From Biscogniauxia marginata (taxonomy: Eukaryota > Ascomycota > Sordariomycetes > Xylariales > Xylariaceae), in contig MU404059.1 in assembly GCA_022695795.1 (NCBI GenBank), forward strand, positions 124,001 through 188,000: a DNA stretch of 64,000 bases, written 5' to 3'. The notes under the pieces are model-generated. The model did no database searches, was not told where the DNA came from, and worked only from the letters and a program-made list of their open reading frames with translations. This document shows positions 13,019 through 23,135 of the stretch, one piece after another (position 1 is the stretch's first letter; every line of letters begins with the position of its first letter). The translations under genes and the position numbers were made by a program.

Positions 13019-14533
13019 ATGCAGATCCTGCCTCGAAGCGCACCGAGGAGGGCCCTGAGGAGCTCTAGTAACGTCAGCCCGGCCAGCCTCAGCTATGGCT
13101 CCTACTACAACCCCAGTCCCCGAGCCCCGTTCGTCTGCTTCTCGTGCCGCCGCTCCCGGCCGCAACCCGGAGTACTACAGCAACCCCGGCGATCCTTCTC
13201 GGCCACCGTCTCACGCCGTAGCAGCAGCAGCAGCAGCAGCAGTCCGCCTCTGGCCGAGGCGCTGTCTAAGGGCTACGCGGAACTCAAGTCGCGGCGCCTG
13301 ATCTCCGTCGCGGGCCGCGACGCGCCGCGGTTCCTGCAGGGCATACTGACGGCGTCGATCGCCGCCGACCCGGCCCACGGCAGAAACGGCAGATCGTCGG
13401 CGGCAGCAGCCAGGAACGTAGTAGAGGCGCACCAGGCGCGCGCCGACGCCTTCTACGGCGGCGTCCTCAACGCCATGGGCCGCGTGCTGCACGACGTCTT
13501 CGTCTACCCGGAGACGAGGGGGCTCTACGGCGGCGGCGGCGGCGGCGCCGCCTTCGTCGTCGAGGTCGACGCCGCGCAGCTCGAGAACCTGATGAGGCAC
13601 ATGCGGCGCTACAAGCTGCGCAGCGTGGTGGACCTGCGCGCGCTGCCCCCCGACGAGGCCGCCGTCTGGCAGGTGTGGGGGCAGGACCCCCCGCCGCCGC
13701 CGCCGCCGCCGTTCCTGCCCAGCGAGTCGTCGCCGCACGTCGTGCTGCGGGACCCGCGGGCCCCCGAGATGGGATTCCGGGTGCTGAAATTTCAGGTGTC
13801 GTCGTCGTCGTCATCGTCGGGGATGGTCGACGAGGCGGTCTACCGTGCCCGGAGGTACCTGCTCGGCGTGCCCGAGGGCCAGGCCGAGATCCCGCCCTCG
13901 CAGGCCCTGCCGCTCGAGGCCAACATGGACCTCATGGGCGGCATCGACTTCCGCAAGGGCTGCTACATCGGCCAGGAGCTCACGATCCGGACGCGGCACC
14001 GCGGCGTCGTGCGCAAGCGCGTCCTGCCCTGCATGCTGTATAACTATACCTCCTCCTCTTCTTCTTCCTCCTCCTCCACCACCACATCACAACAACCGCC
14101 GCAGCATTTAGAGTACAAACCCGGGCCACTGCCGATATCCGGAGACGTGGGGCAGGAGGGGAAGGGAGAGGGAGAGGGAGAGGGGGAGGGAAAGGAGAGG
14201 GCGCTGTCGGCGGAGGATATCCCCGCCGGCCTGAGCATCGGCCGCGTGGGCAAGAAGGGCCGCAGCGCCGGGACCTGGATCGCGGGCGTGGGCAACATCG
14301 GGCTCGCGCTCTGCCGCCTGAACGTCATGACCGACGTCGAGCTGCCGGGGGAGCCCGTGTCCGCGTCCGCGGACCCGTTCGACCCGGCGACGCACGAGTT
14401 CGTCATGCACCTCGACGGTGCGGACGCGGACGCAGACGGCGGAGAAAGGGGGAGGTCGGTCAGGGTCAAGGCTTTTGTGCCTGATTGGCTGAGGGAGAGG
14501 CTGAGTGGTGGTGGTGGTGGTGGTGGTGGTTAG
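13019..14533 (+). CDS. IBA57: mitochondrial iron-sulfur cluster assembly factor IBA57 (CAF17/YgfZ family)
   Basis: Intronless, 504 residues. IBA57 acts in the mitochondrial matrix with ISA1/ISA2 to build 4Fe-4S clusters for aconitase-type enzymes and lipoate synthase. The first 70 or so residues are rich in Arg, Ser and Ala with almost no acidic residues, as in a mitochondrial presequence. The folate-binding GcvT/YgfZ-like core starts near residue 85 (KSRRLISVAGRDAPRFLQG). The diagnostic cysteine motif KGCYIGQE lies at residues 313-320, followed by TIRTRHRGVVRKR. The protein is longer than the yeast homologue because of homopolymer insertions: poly-Ser after the presequence, poly-Gly near 170, poly-Pro near 225, poly-Ser near 260 and 345, an acidic Gly/Glu repeat near 380 and a terminal poly-Gly. 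These lie between, not inside, the conserved blocks. It converges with the J-protein gene 640 bp downstream. Confidence 0.93.
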   Translation: MQILPRSAPRRALRSSSNVSPASLSYGSYYNPSPRAPFVCFSCRRSRPQPGVLQQPRRSFSATVSRRSSSSSSSSPPLAEALSKGYAELKSRRLISVAGRDAPRFLQGILTASIAADPAHGRNGRSSAAAARNVVEAHQARADAFYGGVLNAMGRVLHDVFVYPETRGLYGGGGGGAAFVVEVDAAQLENLMRHMRRYKLRSVVDLRALPPDEAAVWQVWGQDPPPPPPPPFLPSESSPHVVLRDPRAPEMGFRVLKFQVSSSSSSSGMVDEAVYRARRYLLGVPEGQAEIPPSQALPLEANMDLMGGIDFRKGCYIGQELTIRTRHRGVVRKRVLPCMLYNYTSSSSSSSSSTTTSQQPPQHLEYKPGPLPISGDVGQEGKGEGEGEGEGKERALSAEDIPAGLSIGRVGKKGRSAGTWIAGVGNIGLALCRLNVMTDVELPGEPVSASADPFDPATHEFVMHLDGADADADGGERGRSVRVKAFVPDWLRERLSGGGGGGGG

Positions 14534-15172
14534 AGTTGATACTTAAGATACGGGGGGGGTGTTGTATTGCTAGAGATAACCCCTCCTCCCCCTTTCTCAC
14601 TCGGGAACTTGATCGAGCTTCATCCAGGCATGTAAGAATTTTTATTTTTACTTTGTATCTCTCGTGTGCGGGGCAGAGAAAGCAAACCTCGAGGGCCTGG
14701 TATACGATGGTTGTACCATCCTTAATACACCTAACTAACTACGTAGATGAAATTATTTGTAGCTCCCACTACCGACCCCCGATTGAACCTCTCTCAGCCC
14801 CTTTGACTCACCTGTAAACGAAGGATGATAGGATGGTAGGATGATGTAACATTTACCAACGTAGATCTAGGTAGAACAAGCGTTAACAAGATTAAAGGGG
14901 CTAGCTACCTAAACCTGAGTAGTTGATACATGATTAGCACAAGGATAAACCGAATCCTAAGTCAAGGTAATTCAATTAATTACAAGTGTTGTGTCAAACA
15001 TCTTTTTTTCATTGCGGAAAAAATAGCTAGCTAGCTTCTAAACCAAAAAAAAAAAGGGGGTATCATATGTATCTCTCTCCCTCTCTCTCTCTCTCAGTCT
15101 CTCTGTATTTTCCCCTGCATGCTGTAACGGTATATGTTCTATTGTTTATTACGATTATTTCTTTCCTCAAAA
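14534..15172. other. convergent intergenic region
   Basis: Lies between the 3' ends of the IBA57 and J-protein genes. It contains poly-A/poly-G runs and a CT-rich microsatellite around 15070-15107. No gene was seen; it should hold both polyadenylation regions. Confidence 0.6.
15071..15107. repeat. CT-rich microsatellite
   Basis: Near-perfect TC/CT dinucleotide run just beyond the 3' end of the J-protein gene, probably in its 3' untranslated region. Confidence 0.8.
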
Positions 15173-16258
15173 TCATGAACTACCAGCCGTCACAGCAGCA
15201 GCAGCAGCCTCAGTCTCCTTCTTCTTCGCCTCCTTAGCCGCCTGCGCGGCGCGCAATCTCGCCATGGTCGACGCGAACTTGGTCTTGCCGCCACCAAGTC
15301 CTCCTGCTCCTGCTCCTGGTCCCTCACTTCCGGCAGATGTATCTACCGCCCTGAAGACGGGCGGCCGCGATGCCGTATCGTCGGCTATGGGCTTGGATGT
15401 GGGTGTATGTGTACGTGTAGGTACGGTGGTAGTGGTCGTGGTCGTGGTCTCAGCTCGTGTTGTCTCCGGTTGTGCGTGTGTTGTTGTTTCCCGGCGCGCG
15501 TTCTTCTTCTCCGCCTTGCGGGCCTTCTTGTCCGCCTTACGTGCCTGTATGTCCTGTAGCCGGCGCTCGATATCGGCGACTCGCTCGTCGTAGTCGTCTC
15601 CGTCCCCGCCGCGCTTGCCACCGCCGTCGTCGCCGTTGGTCGTCGCCGTCGTTTTCCGGGGAGCGGATTCTTTGTTGGCACCGACGCTGGGTATTTCGGG
15701 ATGGGTCGCAGTCTCCTGCGCAGCAGCAGCAGTAGCAGCACGTTCCTTTTCCTCCTCTGCGATCCGCAGTCTCTCTCTCTCCCTATCCCTCTCCTCCGCC
15801 TCGGCCACGAGCCTCCGCCTCTCCTCCATGCGCCTCCGTCCGGCCTCGGCAAGCCTCCTCCGCTCCGCCTCGCTCATCACGTTTCTCGTGTCGGCCTCGT
15901 CGCCGTGCTTGCGCTTGACGCCCCTCTCGCGCGCCTCGAGGTCCTCGACCATGGCGCGCCGCTTGGCGTCCATGGCGGCGCGCTGCTGCTCGCGCCGCAG
16001 GAGCTCGGACCGCGCCGCGTCGTACGCCTGCCGCGCCTCGGCCGACGCTAGCACGTCGCGCGCGCGCTCGAGCAGCTCCCACTTCTCCGGGTCGAAGGCA
16101 TCGCCCGTCTTGTCCGGGTGGTACCGCACAGACGCCTTGCGCCATTTGCTGTGGATCTTGGTCTTGTCGTCGTCGGCGGCGACGCCCAGCAGGGCGTACA
16201 GGTCCTGCGAGGTCGCGTACTCGCGGGCGTACTGGAGGAGCTCGGATTTGTCCTCCAT
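15173..16258 (-). CDS. J-domain protein of the Cwf23/DNAJC17 type
   Basis: Intronless, 361 residues. The J-domain occupies residues about 18-85 (DLYALLGVAADDDKTKIHSK) with the catalytic HPD triad at 47-49, which stimulates Hsp70 ATPase. It is followed by a long, highly charged Arg/Glu/Ala coiled-coil region (about 85-185), a low-complexity Lys/Thr-rich linker, a second short coiled coil (DERVADIERRLQDIQARK) and a C-terminal basic segment with GGGKTKFASTMARLRAAQAAK. An N-terminal J-domain plus coiled coil matches the spliceosome-associated J-proteins S. pombe Cwf23, yeast Cwc23 and human DNAJC17. An RNA-recognition motif, present in some of these, is not obvious here. Nuclear localisation is inferred from the KRKHG basic patch. 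Another class of J-protein cannot be ruled out. Confidence 0.85.
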   Translation of the reverse strand: MEDKSELLQYAREYATSQDLYALLGVAADDDKTKIHSKWRKASVRYHPDKTGDAFDPEKWELLERARDVLASAEARQAYDAARSELLRREQQRAAMDAKRRAMVEDLEARERGVKRKHGDEADTRNVMSEAERRRLAEAGRRRMEERRRLVAEAEERDRERERLRIAEEEKERAATAAAAQETATHPEIPSVGANKESAPRKTTATTNGDDGGGKRGGDGDDYDERVADIERRLQDIQARKADKKARKAEKKNARRETTTHAQPETTRAETTTTTTTTVPTRTHTPTSKPIADDTASRPPVFRAVDTSAGSEGPGAGAGGLGGGKTKFASTMARLRAAQAAKEAKKKETEAAAAAVTAGSS

Positions 16259-17422
16259 TTTGTTTTTGAGTAAAGCGATGGTATGGGCGGCAGAGGTGGT
16301 CGATGAAAGAGCTATGGCCTAGATCGGGGCGATTTTTAGGCGTACATGCGATAAGAGAAATTGGCTAAAGGAGCTGTGCGTGGTCAGAAGGAAAGAAAAT
16401 ATAGATTTGTTTGTTGTTTCGAGGAGAGTTGCTAAAGTCGATGCTTTGAAGCTTAAAGGTCGATCATTAGGCAGGGTCCGCCCCATTATTACGTATCGAT
16501 AAGAATCATCCACCTTGATGTCGATCTTTTATACTCCGTACCGTTTAATAGGATAAGCGGGGAGTACTATAGTGCAATAATCATGACTACGTTAATATAA
16601 CGATCAAGAAGAAACTACCTAAGGTTATAAGATTTTATTTTTCCGTATTATAATGTTTACCTCAACGTATAGAAAATTACAACTATAAATTATTTTTAAA
16701 CTAAATACCAAGTCATTACTAAGTACCTAGGTAGGTGCTAGCGAGCTCTTAAAGATGACTTGACTCTTTCCCTTAAAAGGCTTCAGGGTCCTCTTCGGTG
16801 GCCGCGTCGGCAAGATCCTTAAAGTCGGTACGTAAAGTAAGGTTAATATCTATAGTGCCTCGTCTCTTGAAAGTAAACGTAAGGGAAATAAGAAGAAAAA
16901 AAAACCATTATCTTAAAATGTTTCTAGTAGGTGGGAATAGTTAAGTGAGTTTCTAAACATTCTTGGTTGATCCCTCTGCCGACCCCTTTCTTCGTAATAC
17001 TTAACCTACACGTATAGAAGAGACGTTTCTAACCTTCATACGAGAACTAGGTATCCCTTCCTTATTTCTCCGCATAGGCACTCAGTATACTTACATTTAC
17101 CAAAAACCAACACATATACCCCTTAATCATAACAATTTCATCTTTTCATCACAGAAGAGGAATATGACCCCTCGTATATAAGAAACTTTTTCACAGTCAC
17201 TACCTAGAAAAAGCCCATCGTCCGTAAGCATGATATTCTATATTCGCCAGCAAACTAGAGAAAAAAAAGCCCATATCCTCCAACTCAGCCTCGTGCATGT
17301 GAATGAACCCAAACAATGCATTCATTCCCCACATCCCCAACCAAATTTTCAAAAAGAAAAGAAAAAAACCCAGTTTCGCTCAGCAAAACTACGTTTTCAA
17401 CCCCCAAGCCAGCCTAATCATA
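16259..17422. other. AT-rich spacer with a short coding-like 3' remnant
   Basis: This contains the J-protein promoter (near 16.3-16.5 kb) and the 3' end of the amidohydrolase gene. The middle, about 16500-17220, is AT-rich and weakly structured, as expected for old decayed sequence. One short minus-strand frame ending at 16773 looks protein-like and is listed separately. Confidence 0.5.
16773..16880 (-). pseudogene. possible decayed exon (C-terminal fragment)
   Basis: On the minus strand a pyrimidine tract and a possible CAAG acceptor precede an open frame (RRGTIDINLTLRTDF) ending in ATEEDPEAF and a stop. The composition is protein-like and unlike its AT-rich surroundings. No upstream exon could be joined, and no family is recognised. 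It may be a remnant of a retired gene or a chance frame. Confidence 0.2.
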
Positions 17423-18784
17423 TCATCCCTCCTTCGCCCCCTCTCCCGGGGGTTGTTCCCGATCCGAATCCACCTCCACGACCCCCTCCTCGCCCGCCTC
17501 CTCCTCCTCCTCCGACGTGTCCTCCTCGTACAGCCTCAGGACCTCGACCGCGTTCCCGCCCATGACGCCGGCCGCGGCCTCGCTGCCCTCGCCGAGCGCG
17601 CCCTTGACCGCCGCCGCGTTCCACGTGACGCTCTCCCAGACGCCCTGGGCATCGCCGCCGTCGCCGGGCGGCGGGAAGAACGGGTGGTCCGTGCCGAAGA
17701 GCAGCCTGCCGGCCCCGCCGCTCGCGTCGACCGCCGCGCGCAGCCCGACCTCGGAGTAGATGACGGCGTCGAGGTAGACCTGCTCGCGGAGCACCTGCCA
17801 GATGGTCCTCCGCGCGGGCGCGGATGGCTTGTCGTCGTCGTCGTCGTCGTCGCCGCCGCCGCTCCCCTCGCCGCCCCGCGCGGCGGCGGCGGCGGACGCG
17901 GCGGAGAGGTACCCGTCGTGCGCGACGCAGCTCTCGATGCGCCCCGCGAGGAAGGGCAGCGTGCCGCCGCTGTGCGCGAGCAGCATGCGCAGGTCAGGCA
18001 CGGCGTCGAACACGCCGGCGAGGTACATGCGCGCCACCGCGATGGTGGTCTCCATGGGGAAGCCGAGCGCGAGCGGGAGCACGTGGCCGTACTCCTCGGT
18101 CGCGCGGGGGCCCCAGACCTCGCCCGGCAGGCCGTAGTGCGGGTGCAGGAACACGGGCAGCCGGTTCGCCGCGAGCGCGCGGAGCACCGGCACGAGCGCC
18201 GCGTCGTCGAGCCCCCGGCCCAGGCCCGTCGTGCCCAGGACCACGCCCCGGCAGTGCCGCAGGCTCCGGATGTGCCCGATCGACGCGAGCAGCGTCTCGG
18301 GCGGCGCCGTCAGCGGCAGCGTCGCGAAGAAGAACAGCCGCCCCGGCGCGCACGCGCACATGCTGCTGAAGTCTTGGTTCACCGTCTTGGCCGTCTCGCC
18401 GGCGTCGGCCGACGCGACGAAGTCGAGCCACGGGTTCGCGAGCGAGATCACAGATATGTCGATCCCGTGCGTGTTCATGAAGTGTAGCTTCTGCTCGAGT
18501 GATGAGAAGTGGGACGTTACCGGCCGCCCGGGCAGGCGGGTCGTAGATGATGTCGCATCGTCCCCGGCGGCGGTGATCTTCTCGAGTGTTTCCGCTTCGG
18601 CTGGCAGAATGATGTAACGGGGATCCTTGGCCCCGGCGAACTTCCGGATTAGTGGTATTGTCTTCCGGGATTCGAGTAGCTCGACATAGGTAGGCGGATA
18701 CATATGAGTGTGGACATCCACCACCTTGGGGGTTGAGGCGCTCATCTTGGTCGCTTCAGCTGCAGAGGGAGTAACCGAGGCCAT
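17423..18784 (-). CDS. ACMSD-like metal-dependent amidohydrolase/decarboxylase (amidohydrolase 2 family)
   Basis: Intronless, 453 residues from the ATG at 18784 (440 from the next ATG at 18745, which may be the true start because the conserved part begins right after it). The frame is open upstream but has no ATG there. The family uses a zinc-bound TIM barrel to decarboxylate or hydrolyse aromatic or semialdehyde acids, e.g. aminocarboxymuconate semialdehyde in tryptophan breakdown. Visible ligands are HTH at 25-27, the His of the FLHPHYG strand, the His of LLAHSGG and the Asp of FGTDHPFF. The substrate cannot be told from sequence. Unusual are an Asp-run insertion (GGDDDDDDDKP) and an acidic, Pro-rich C-terminal tail. 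It is divergent from a dioxygenase gene, so a shared catabolic pathway is possible but unproven. Confidence 0.88.
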   Translation of the reverse strand: MASVTPSAAEATKMSASTPKVVDVHTHMYPPTYVELLESRKTIPLIRKFAGAKDPRYIILPAEAETLEKITAAGDDATSSTTRLPGRPVTSHFSSLEQKLHFMNTHGIDISVISLANPWLDFVASADAGETAKTVNQDFSSMCACAPGRLFFFATLPLTAPPETLLASIGHIRSLRHCRGVVLGTTGLGRGLDDAALVPVLRALAANRLPVFLHPHYGLPGEVWGPRATEEYGHVLPLALGFPMETTIAVARMYLAGVFDAVPDLRMLLAHSGGTLPFLAGRIESCVAHDGYLSAASAAAAARGGEGSGGGDDDDDDDKPSAPARRTIWQVLREQVYLDAVIYSEVGLRAAVDASGGAGRLLFGTDHPFFPPPGDGGDAQGVWESVTWNAAAVKGALGEGSEAAAGVMGGNAVEVLRLYEEDTSEEEEEAGEEGVVEVDSDREQPPGEGAKEG

Positions 18785-19587
18785 AAGGAGTAGTAGCGTC
18801 AGAAAAAGACTAAGTAGAATACAGTCTAGATAATGATATTCGAGACCGTAGATCAAGTCTGCGTGTCCGTCTCGCCAACCGGAGATGAGATCCGAAGAGA
18901 AGCTCCCACGATGATGTAACAAACGCCAGCAAGGTTACCCCTCAGAAGCTATAAATTGACAACAAGCTGCATCCAATAGAAGAAGACTGAATCACTCAAT
19001 CAGTCAACTTGTAATAGATATGTGACACGATTAATCAATATCAGATATGCGATAGGACTAAACTCAGCCCTGGTCCTTGTCTGGTAAATTTACATGTAAG
19101 TGCAGTCTACCCCACATTCATCCGACGGGAACCCCTCCCATATCTTCCAAGGTTCCTTATCTTCAATGGTGGGGTATACTCATTAGTATAACGTCCTCAC
19201 AGACGCACGGGAGCATATCTTCCTCTTGCGGTTGGCTCAACCGTATCTGGTTTCTTCCAGGGTTCATAGCACCTGAGGGCCAGCCCTTGAGTTCTCGACC
19301 TCCTCTTTCCTGTTCTGTGGTAGAAGCCTACACGAGGATCAATCTTCCGAAGAAAATCCCACTTATAAGGTATTTACTGTCGGAGCTGGCCGATCTCCAC
19401 GATATTTCAACCTTACTTGTTTTTGAAATCTTGTTAAGTGCGTGAGCAAGTGTCGGTTTACTTAGGTTTTGACTTCTGAGCTTAACCAAAACAATAATAT
19501 CCCTTCTACGTCTTCAGTGAGAAGCATCACTTCAACCATAAGTTCAACCCACCTTGACAACTGTTTTACTCGAACGTTTATGTCAAG
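18785..19587. promoter_or_regulatory. divergent promoter region, amidohydrolase and dioxygenase
   Basis: These 803 bp separate the start codons of two divergently transcribed enzyme genes, so it should hold both promoters. It is AT-rich near 18950-19050. No open frame with protein-like composition was accepted. No factor-binding site can be named with confidence. Confidence 0.5.
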
Positions 19588-20703
19588 ATGGAATCAGCAG
19601 CTGTCAAGAGTGAGGGGCTCCTCATACCGGTAGGTTAGATGCCCAGGTCCTTTAATCCAGGGTCACATAACTTACTTCTGGAAATAGCTTATCGACTTCT
19701 CCACGTTTCTGAACGGGAGCCCTGAACAGAGGAAGGAGACGGCGAACGCTATTCTCCATGGTTTCCAGACGGCAGGTTTCATCTACCTAAAGGGTCTACC
19801 AATCACCTCGGAGTACCGTAAGCATGTGTTTGAGACGTCGGCCAAGTACTTTAGACTGCCGACCGAGACCAAGATGTCTCACTGCTGGACGACTCCCGAG
19901 GCGAATAGGGGCTACTCTGCTCCTGGTCGGGAGAAGACCACCGTCTTGACGGATATTTCGGAGGTCAAGAAGCTCAGAGATGCTGTGCCTGACCTGAAGG
20001 AGAGCCTTGAGATCGGCCGGGAAAGCGACAAGGACCACCCGAACCACTGGCCCGAAGAGGAAGGCGAGCTCGTGGGCTTCAAGGAGACGATGCTCGAGTT
20101 CCACGAGAAGTGCAAGGCGCTGCACATGGAAGTGATGCGGGCTATTGCCGTTGGGCTCGGTATCGAAGAGGGCTGGTTTGATAAGTTCACTGACGTGGGC
20201 GATAATACTCTGCGCTTGCTCCATTATCCCGAAGTGAAGAAAGATGTCTTCACTATCAACCCTGGTCAGGTTCGGGCCGGCGCCCATAGTGACTATGGCT
20301 CTATCACCCTGCTGTTCCAGGACTCGCGAGGCGGCTTGCAAGTCAAGAGCCCTACCGGGGTCTTCGTCGATGCGACGCCCATCGAGGATACTGTTGTGGT
20401 CAACGCTGGAGACCTGCTAGCCCGATGGAGCAACGACAACATCAAGAGTACCATCCATCGAGTGGTCGAGCCGCCCTCGAGCGACGATGATGTGTACCCC
20501 GCTAGATATAGCATTGCGTAAGTATACCCCAAATCCTGCCAGATGATGGCACGGACTGACGTCTTCCTAGATACTTCTGCAATCCCAACTTCAAGAGCCA
20601 CATCGAGGCTATCCCCGGCACATATACTACGGAGCAGGATCGGAAGTACGAGGGTATCAACAGCGGTCAGTATCTGGTGCAGAGACTCACCGCTACTTAT
20701 TGA
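19588..20703 (+). CDS. 2-oxoglutarate/Fe(II)-dependent dioxygenase, isopenicillin N synthase-like
   Basis: Three exons, 19588-19629, 19688-20517 and 20571-20703, give 334 residues, the usual family length. The introns are 58 and 53 nt with GTAGGT/TAG and GTAAGT/TAG ends; phases agree. The N-terminal DIOX_N block (LIDFSTFLNGSPEQR...GFIYLKGLP) precedes a double-stranded beta-helix with the full catalytic set: H214 and D216 (AHSDYGSITLL), H271 (STIHRVVEP) and the 2-oxoglutarate-binding R287-x-S289 (ARYS). The NRGY motif of this family is present near residue 89. Such fungal enzymes hydroxylate or desaturate small molecules in secondary metabolism or nutrient use, and the substrate is unknown here. 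It is the divergent neighbour of an ACMSD-like hydrolase. No synthase gene is nearby to suggest a biosynthetic cluster. Confidence 0.93.
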
Positions 20704-21450
20704 AAGAGGAGTTATAAAATGAAGGATATATGCGCTCCACACCGTTTGCCCACATGTCCGGGGAGAGAGCGCAGGTAGTTCCGTTGTCCTCGAGTGGATG
20801 AGATGTTGAGAGATGTTGAGGTGGCCGACGTAGATACAGAAACCGAGCGGTGCTACTAAGTATATATTTATCTACCACGTGAAACTTAACACGAAAAATT
20901 CAGGAAACATGTTGTAATAGTAGTATTTACTAGATGTGTATAGAACTAGTAAAAGTTCGGACGATGATGCAGCATTCTATATGTTGAGGGGACGGTGAGT
21001 GGTGGATGCTGGATGATGGCCACGGGAAGGGTTGAAGAAAGAAAGGAATTGTGTTCAATAAATTTAACTCGGTTGATTCGATACATGTGGCCGGGTAGTG
21101 GCCCGCGCATAGCTGGTTGGAGGGGCCTGGATTGCCCCCGTTAAAACGTCATTACAGAGGGGCCAGTCCCTGAGACAGGCTGGGGTTTAGCGCGTACTAC
21201 ACTAAGCCGTCCAGGCCAAGTCCTGGCAGGCGTTGATCGACCCAGCCCTACAGTTAGTTAGTGGTTTAGGTTCAGGTACGGGTGCCTATACTCGCTCCGT
21301 AGCCAGTCACAGTTCATGTTCGTCATCCGGTGCCTAAAAACCCCAAACCCCCGATCAAGTTCCACCTCGAACGACCATAAACCTTGGCTTGTACCACTCT
21401 TCCTCGTCTTCCGTCCCCTTCTCCTTCTCTTCTCTCGATGGGGACGCAAA
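20704..21450. other. intergenic region
   Basis: 3' region of the dioxygenase gene and promoter of the hydrolase gene. No coding or repeat feature was accepted. Confidence 0.5.
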
Positions 21451-23135
21451 ATGAAAAAGACACTGCTATTGTGTTTCATCCACGGCTTCAAGGTGAGTCT
21501 CGTTGTTTCCTGTACCTTCCCTCTTTGCATACCTTATATCCCTATATAGGTCTACGTGTATGTGGTGTCTTAGACACTCTTGCGTGTAAGCCTAGGTACG
21601 TAGCAAGGCTACCTACCTACCTACCTGGCCAACCCTGCCCTTTTGTATAACGAACCAACAAGTCCATCACGTATTCATCGAGTCCACTAAAATATGCATA
21701 ACAGGGGGGTGATGACACCTTCGGCGCGAAATCCGAGTTCGCGCTGCACCTGGCGGCGCTGATCAGCCGCGAGCTGCCCAAGGTCGACGTGCGCGCCATC
21801 ACGTACCCGAAGTACGAGACGCGGGGGGACCTGTTCGAGTGCGTGGGGCGGTTCCGCGACTGGCTGCTGGAGCGGGTCATCGACCTGGAGGTGGCGAACG
21901 GGACGCCGTCGCCGACCGTCGACCCGTCGGTGCGCACCATCCTCATCGGCCACTCGATGGGCGGCATCGTCGCCGCCGAGACCGTCATCGCGCTGACGTC
22001 CGAGCGGCCCGTCACGGGGGAGGGGTACCATGGGGACGAGCCGCTCAACGGCCTCATGTTCCCCTACGTGCAGGGCGTCCTGGCCTTCGACACCCCGTAC
22101 CTGGGCATCTCGCCCGGCACCATCGCCCACGGCGCCGAGGGCCACTATAACAGCGCCAGCGCCGCTCTGACGCAGCTCGGCGCCCTGTCGGACATGATAT
22201 GGGGTAGCCGCGGCGGCAGCAACGACACTGCGCAGCAGGCAAGCAGCAAGAAGAAACCTACCGGGGCACTGCCGGCTCCCCAGAAGAAATCGAGTTCGAG
22301 TTCACCGAGGGGCAGCAGCGAGAACAGCAGGAGCAACAGTAATAACGGCGGCGGCGGCGGAAGGAGTAGCAGCAGAAACAACGGCGGTAACAGCGGCGGC
22401 AGCAGCAGTGGCGGCAGCGGTGGAGGCGGCTGGGGCAACTGGGGAAAATACGCCATGTACGCCGGCGCGGCGGGGGCTCTCGCGGCGGGAGGAGCGGCCG
22501 CGTACCTGAGCCGCGACCACATCACGACGGGCTGGTCGTGGGTGTCCTCGCACCTGGAGTTCGTGGGGTGCCTGGGCCGGGGGGAGGAGCTCAAGGCGCG
22601 CGTCGGCAACATGGTGCGGCTGAACGAGGACCTCGGCGTCGGCTTCGCGAACCTGTACACGCGGCTCGGCAAGGCCGCCGCGAGCAAGCAGGTCAGCATG
22701 GTCGGCACCGTGATGGGCAACGAGCGCACGTTCTGCGTCCTGCCGTCGAAGCAGCCCGCCGGGGTCTGGAAGGAGGCCGTCAACGACGCGGCTACCGATG
22801 AGACTGGGGCCCACATGTGTGAGTTTTTCTCCCCGGGGGGATTTTCTGTCTCTTCCCCTTTCCCCCTTTCATCCTTACCCCTCTACCCCCTAAATACAAT
22901 GCAGTGGTCCTAACTAACAGGGGGGTTGGTTACATAAGCCATGTTCGAGCCGAAGCATAACCCGGGTTACTCCAAGTTATCCGAGGATGCGAAGAACCTC
23001 GTCGTAAGCTGGTCGAAGAATGAGTGGTACGAGACGAGCGGTCGCGAGATTGGACACGAAGAACAGGAATGGGAATACACGGGACGGGAATGGGGGAGTG
23101 ACGGGTACGAGTACCGTCAACAGCGCCAATTATGA
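21451..23135 (+). CDS. alpha/beta-hydrolase (DUF676-like lipase fold) with a low-complexity insert and a membrane segment
   Basis: Three exons, 21451-21492, 21705-22818 and 22939-23135, give 450 residues; introns are 212 and 120 nt. The ATG at 21451 gives a start straight into the first beta strand (MKKTLLLCFIHGFK), joined in phase to GGDDTFGAKSEF, which matches the oxyanion-loop HGF motif. The nucleophile elbow GHSMGG lies at 96-101 with Ser98. After an FDTPYLGI segment comes a roughly 100-residue Ser/Asn/Gly-rich insertion, then one hydrophobic Ala/Gly segment (YAGAAGALAAGGAAAYLS) likely to insert in a membrane, then a conserved C-terminal domain. The spliced HMSMFEPKHNPGYSKL stretch probably supplies the catalytic His. 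Related fungal proteins are annotated as esterases or lipases. The substrate is unknown; an intracellular membrane location is inferred. Confidence 0.88.

Noticed and set aside
15615..16322. Long Ser/Arg-rich plus-strand frame opposite the J-protein
   Set aside because: Antisense shadow of a GC-rich coding region.
17303..18487. Long plus-strand frame opposite the amidohydrolase
   Set aside because: Arg/Ala/Val-rich shadow of a GC-rich gene; the minus strand carries the catalytic motifs.
18785..18922. N-terminal extension of the amidohydrolase with a hydrophobic, signal-like segment
   Set aside because: The extended frame has no ATG; its first codon is TTG. The segment is treated as 5' untranslated sequence.
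17423..23135. A secondary-metabolite gene cluster around the dioxygenase
   Set aside because: There is no synthase, P450, transporter or pathway regulator nearby; the neighbours are housekeeping genes.
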